From an uncultured Lachnospiraceae bacterium (GTDB taxonomy: Bacteria; Bacillota; Clostridia; Lachnospirales; Lachnospiraceae), in the NCBI GenBank assembly GCA_902801515.1, contig CADCII010000004.1, forward strand, positions 1-64,000: DNA of 64,000 bases, read 5' to 3'. Below the pieces are notes generated by a model. It had not been told where the DNA came from. It did no database searches and was given only the letters and a program-made list of their open reading frames with translations. The translations under genes and the position numbers were made by a program. This document shows, in pieces, positions 61,173 through 64,000 of this stretch (the stretch's first letter is position 1; each line of letters opens with the position of its first letter).

Positions 61173-61994
61173 TTACAGAACGATCCCTTCCGCGTCTCCA
61201 TTGTCGTAATGCTGCATGACAGCCATCGAGATCAGGATGAATATCATCAGGACCAGTGACAGGCCGCTTCCCACGTTCCAGTTGCCGACCTGCGTAAACT
61301 GCTGCTCGATCACATTTCCGATCAGGAGGACCTTGGATCCTCCGAGGAAATCACTTATGACGAAGGTCGTGAGTGCCGGTACGAATACCATTGTGATTCC
61401 GGAGATGACTCCGGGGATCGTCAGCGGGAAGATTACTTTCCAGAAAGTCTGGAACTTGTTCGCTCCCAGGTCATATGCCGCGTTCACCACATTCTGGTCG
61501 ATCTTCTCAAGTGCGTTGTATATCGGCAGTAGCATGAACGGCAGAAAATCGTAGATCATCCCCAGCGCTATGGCATAGGGCGTATTGATCAGATACAGTT
61601 TCGGCAGATGCAAAAATCCCAGGATCTGGTTGATGACACCGTTGCGCTCCAGCAGAGTCTGCCAGGCAAGTATGCGGAGCAGCGAATTCATCCACATGGG
61701 GATGATAAAGATCGTTACGATAAATCCGGTTGCCCCGACTTTCATATTGGTCAGAATCAGCGCCAGCGGATAGGCCATGATCAGGCAGACCGCCGTCGCG
61801 AACAGCGACAGGATCAGGGACAGCACCAGGGCTTTCATCCTTTCCGGCGTTCCCATCTGGGCAACATTGCTCCAGGTAAACGCCCCCGTGCTGTCAGTGA
61901 GACCGTAGTAGACGATCATCAGCAGGGGGATGATGATAAATGCGGCGGTCCAGATCAGATACGGACCGCTCAGCAGCGGATTGCGTCGTTTCAT
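61173..61994 (-). CDS. potB: Spermidine/putrescine ABC permease PotB
   Basis: A 273-residue permease with about six membrane segments. It shows PYLIWTAAFIIIPLLMIVYY, IPMWMNSLLRILAWQTLLER and the EAA-type AAYDLGANKFQTFWKVIFPL. The start overlaps the potA stop by one base. Confidence 0.95.
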   Translation of the reverse strand: MKRRNPLLSGPYLIWTAAFIIIPLLMIVYYGLTDSTGAFTWSNVAQMGTPERMKALVLSLILSLFATAVCLIMAYPLALILTNMKVGATGFIVTIFIIPMWMNSLLRILAWQTLLERNGVINQILGFLHLPKLYLINTPYAIALGMIYDFLPFMLLPIYNALEKIDQNVVNAAYDLGANKFQTFWKVIFPLTIPGVISGITMVFVPALTTFVISDFLGGSKVLLIGNVIEQQFTQVGNWNVGSGLSLVLMIFILISMAVMQHYDNGDAEGIVL

Positions 61995-63133
61995 CAGATA
62001 TCCTCCACACCCACAGCCTCTTCATCTTCGGAAGCAGGTTTGTTCATGATCTGAATATTGTAAGGATCCACACTCATCAGGACTTTGGTCCCGACGGGGA
62101 ACATCCTGGTCGAATGGACCAGCCATTCAAAGCCGCCGCTCTGGACTTCCATCTCATAATGGACGCCTTTGAAGATCAGGTGTGACACCGTTCCGGTCAG
62201 GAAGCCATGATTGAACTTCGTGACACGCCTCACTGCCCTCTGGTATTCCTCGCTGTCTTCTTCCGCGTCCGCGGGAACTGCAGTCAGCTCCAGGTCCTCC
62301 GGACGTATGACAACATCGACCGGTTTGTTGACGCCAAACCCGGTATCCACGCATGCAAACTTCACGCCCTGCATCAAGACCAGTTTATCCTGCAGCATGA
62401 TACCGTTCAGAATATTGGAATCTCCGATGAAGTCCGCGACAAACGCGTTCTCCGGTTCATTATAGATATCCTCAGGCGTTCCGATCTGCTGGATATATCC
62501 CTGGTTCATGACAACGATGGTATCTGACATCGTCAGCGCTTCTTCCTGGTCATGCGTCACATAGATAAATGTGATGCCCAGCTCATTTTTCAGACGGATC
62601 AGTTCGTACTGCATGTCCTGCCTGAGTTTCAGGTCAAGCGCGCCCAGCGGCTCGTCCAGAAGCAGAACCTTTGGCTCGTTGACGATAGCACGCGCGATGG
62701 CGATTCTCTGCTGCTGTCCGCCGGAAAGGGAATCTGGCATACGGTTCTCGTAGCCGTCCAGATTGACCAGTTTCAGCGCATAGCTGATCTTATCTTTGAT
62801 ATAGGATTCCGGCTTTTTCCGGATACGCAGACCAAAGGCGATGTTTTCCGCAATGGTCATATGCGTAAACAGGGCGTACTTCTGAAAAACCGTATTGAGC
62901 TGGCGTTTGTTGGGCGCCAGGCCGGTGATGTCCTCACCGTCGAAGATCACTCTTCCGGTATCCGGCGTTTCAAATCCGCCGAGGATACGGAGCGTGGTCG
63001 TCTTTCCGCAGCCCGAAGGGCCGAGAAGTGTCAGGAATTCATTTTCGCGTATATACAGATTCAGGTCATCCAGGACCATCTGTCCGTCAAATGACTTGGT
63101 TATATGCTGAAGATCGATCAGTTTGGTGCTCAT
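61994..63133 (-). CDS. potA: Spermidine/putrescine ABC ATPase PotA
   Basis: A 379-residue ATPase. Walker [19 protein letters not shown] is near 38-55, followed by [20 protein letters not shown], the signature [17 protein letters not shown], and [11 protein letters not shown] with [14 protein letters not shown]. The C-terminal TOBE region is about 285-360, with a short acidic insert ([12 protein letters not shown]). It follows the XRE-cupin gene by 40 bases. Confidence 0.96.
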   Translation of the reverse strand: MSTKLIDLQHITKSFDGQMVLDDLNLYIRENEFLTLLGPSGCGKTTTLRILGGFETPDTGRVIFDGEDITGLAPNKRQLNTVFQKYALFTHMTIAENIAFGLRIRKKPESYIKDKISYALKLVNLDGYENRMPDSLSGGQQQRIAIARAIVNEPKVLLLDEPLGALDLKLRQDMQYELIRLKNELGITFIYVTHDQEEALTMSDTIVVMNQGYIQQIGTPEDIYNEPENAFVADFIGDSNILNGIMLQDKLVLMQGVKFACVDTGFGVNKPVDVVIRPEDLELTAVPADAEEDSEEYQRAVRRVTKFNHGFLTGTVSHLIFKGVHYEMEVQSGGFEWLVHSTRMFPVGTKVLMSVDPYNIQIMNKPASEDEEAVGVEDI

Positions 63134-63173
63134 ATCAGGGTCCCTCTAAACTCACAGATTCAAGGCGGTATCA

Positions 63174-63713
63174 TCAGAAGCTGGGCGGAGTACTCACCCA
63201 GATGATTGAGGCGGCCGCCTTGCCTGCTGCCTCTATGTAATGGAGCGCGGTGGGCTTGAAATAAAAAGCCTCCCCCTTTTTCGCCCTGTATGTCTGCTGT
63301 CCCACATGGATCGTAATCTGGCCGCTCAGCACATAGCCGAACTCCTCTCCCTCATGGGGATCGTCGATATACGTCTTTCCTCCCGGCCGGATCGTCACGC
63401 GGATCGGTTCCATCTCATTCTTCTGGGCATTCGGGATGATCCACTCTGTCTTATTTCCCAGCTCTTCATCTATCTTCTCGAAATAGTCCGCGTCGTGAAA
63501 TACCACCTGGCTGTCGGTCACATCTCCGAAGAATTCCTTCAGATCCGTTCCCAGCGCCTGGAGGATATCAACCAAAGTCGCGATAGACGGTGATGTCAGG
63601 TCTCTCTCAACCTGGGATATGAAACTTTTTGACAGTTCTGTCCTGTCTGCCAGCTCTTCCTGTGTCAGATTGAGCGCGAGACGAAGCCTCTTTATCTTCA
63701 GTCCAATCTCCAT
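63174..63713 (-). CDS. XRE-cupin transcriptional regulator of the polyamine operon
   Basis: A 179-residue two-domain regulator. The helix-turn-helix is residues 1-60 (LRLALNLTQEELADRTELSK, then SFISQVERDLTSPS). The cupin domain is 110-178 (PHEGEEFGYVLSGQITIHVG, then KKGEAFYFKPTALHYIEA). Proteins of this build commonly precede potABCD in Firmicutes and resemble PuuR. It is the first gene of the operon, and inverted repeats upstream suggest self-control. Confidence 0.93.
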   Translation of the reverse strand: MEIGLKIKRLRLALNLTQEELADRTELSKSFISQVERDLTSPSIATLVDILQALGTDLKEFFGDVTDSQVVFHDADYFEKIDEELGNKTEWIIPNAQKNEMEPIRVTIRPGGKTYIDDPHEGEEFGYVLSGQITIHVGQQTYRAKKGEAFYFKPTALHYIEAAGKAAASIIWVSTPPSF

Positions 63714-63725
63714 GCGGTCCTCTCT

Positions 63726-63783
63726 CTGAATTCAGTAAAAATAAACTGAAAATTCAGTCTTACTTTATAAAGTAAAAATAAAC
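63726..63783. promoter_or_regulatory. Cluster of operator-like repeats upstream of the XRE-cupin gene
   Basis: Palindromes CTGAATTCAG (63726-63735), ACTGAAAATTCAGT (63745-63758) and TACTTTATAAAGTA (63761-63774) lie side by side. A 13-base direct repeat AGTAAAAATAAAC begins at 63734 and again at 63771. All are within 70 bases of the start codon in AT-rich DNA. No single promoter could be fixed among them. Binding by the XRE protein is an inference. Confidence 0.6.
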
Positions 63784-63868
63784 AAAAAATACAGTTTTAC
63801 TAAACCACACACTCTCTCGATTATATTCCTTTATACAGCAGTGTCAATAGATTTCACGCATGTCACAA

Positions 63869-63892
63869 AAAAAAGAGGCGGCATCCGCCGCC
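63869..63892 (-). terminator. Intrinsic terminator of the gene at the right edge
   Basis: On the minus strand GGCGGC / GCCGCC with a four-base loop GGAT is followed by TC and a run of eight T. It lies 26 bases after the stop at 63918. Confidence 0.82.
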
Positions 63893-63917
63893 CCCTGGAA
63901 AAACCTTGCAAATATGG

Positions 63918-64000
63918 TTATTGCACAGTCTCTGAGATCTCCGAAATCAGGATACAGTTCGGTGTCTCCACATACTGCTGCTTCCCCTTCATGACCAGTG
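63918..64000 (-). CDS. Unknown protein, C-terminal end only
   Basis: The last 26 codons before a TAA read LVMKGKQQYVETPNCILISE and then ISETVQ. The frame runs off the right edge and ends just before a strong terminator, which supports a real gene. The fragment is too short to name. Confidence 0.5.
   Translation of the reverse strand, partial: LVMKGKQQYVETPNCILISEISETVQ

Overview
The window reads as a contiguous piece of chromosome from a Gram-positive anaerobe of class Clostridia, most likely a Lachnospiraceae member. That is inferred from gene content and order (plsX-acpP-rnc-smc-ftsY, ylxM-ffh-rpsP-khpA-rimM-trmD, the UPF0237/UPF0210 pair, pta-ackA), sigma-A type promoters, strong AGGAGG ribosome binding sites and LTA-synthase-like enzymes. 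The genus cannot be fixed from sequence reading alone. Most genes lie on the minus strand. No phage, insertion sequence, CRISPR array or rRNA operon was seen, and no gene-free stretch exceeds about 300 bases.

Layout. 1-5.5 kb: a minus-strand operon Asp23-nusB-xseA-xseB-ispA-dxs-tlyA (isoprenoid precursors, exonuclease VII, antitermination). 5.5-8.4 kb: prfC and arcC, divergent, each with a clear promoter. 8.4-23.1 kb: the translation, secretion and cell-division block, read right to left: yceD-rpmF, terminator, plsX-acpP-rnc-smc-ftsY-ilvA, then a promoter and leader hairpin, ylxM-ffh-rpsP-khpA-rimM, an inserted LTA-synthase-like gene, trmD and a tandem ACT protein. 23.2-28.5 kb: mgtE, pta-ackA and a frameshifted tmcAL. 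28.6-38 kb: a probable sugar locus with an SDR oxidoreductase, an AllA-like cupin, a very large DUF5107-TPR protein, a divergent AraC regulator, and an AraF/AraG/AraH-like ABC importer. 38-41 kb: a polar amino acid ABC importer whose lipoprotein carries a long Thr/Glu/Ala repeat. 41.2-47.7 kb: UPF0210, an ACT protein, WalJ-like hydrolase, coaE, polA and a zinc-finger anti-sigma-like protein. 47.8-50.7 kb: a second mgtE, exodeoxyribonuclease III and an orphan HicB. 50.8 kb: tRNA-Leu(CAA). 51-59 kb: a cell-envelope region with a GLUG-repeat secreted protein, a glucosaminidase, a repeat-bearing peptidoglycan-binding lipoprotein, a diaminopimelate-decarboxylase-like enzyme, a second LTA-synthase-like enzyme and a rhomboid-fold protein with a zinc-binding tail. 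59-63.7 kb: a polyamine ABC operon led by an XRE-cupin regulator with several inverted repeats upstream.

The most unusual signals are: three unrelated lipoproteins sharing acidic T/E/A-rich spacers after the lipobox, one built on an 11-residue period; the rhomboid-like/LTA-synthase/decarboxylase operon; an LTA-synthase-like gene between rimM and trmD; a promoter followed by a terminator-like hairpin in front of ylxM-ffh; and a sugar-binding protein with no lipobox cysteine.
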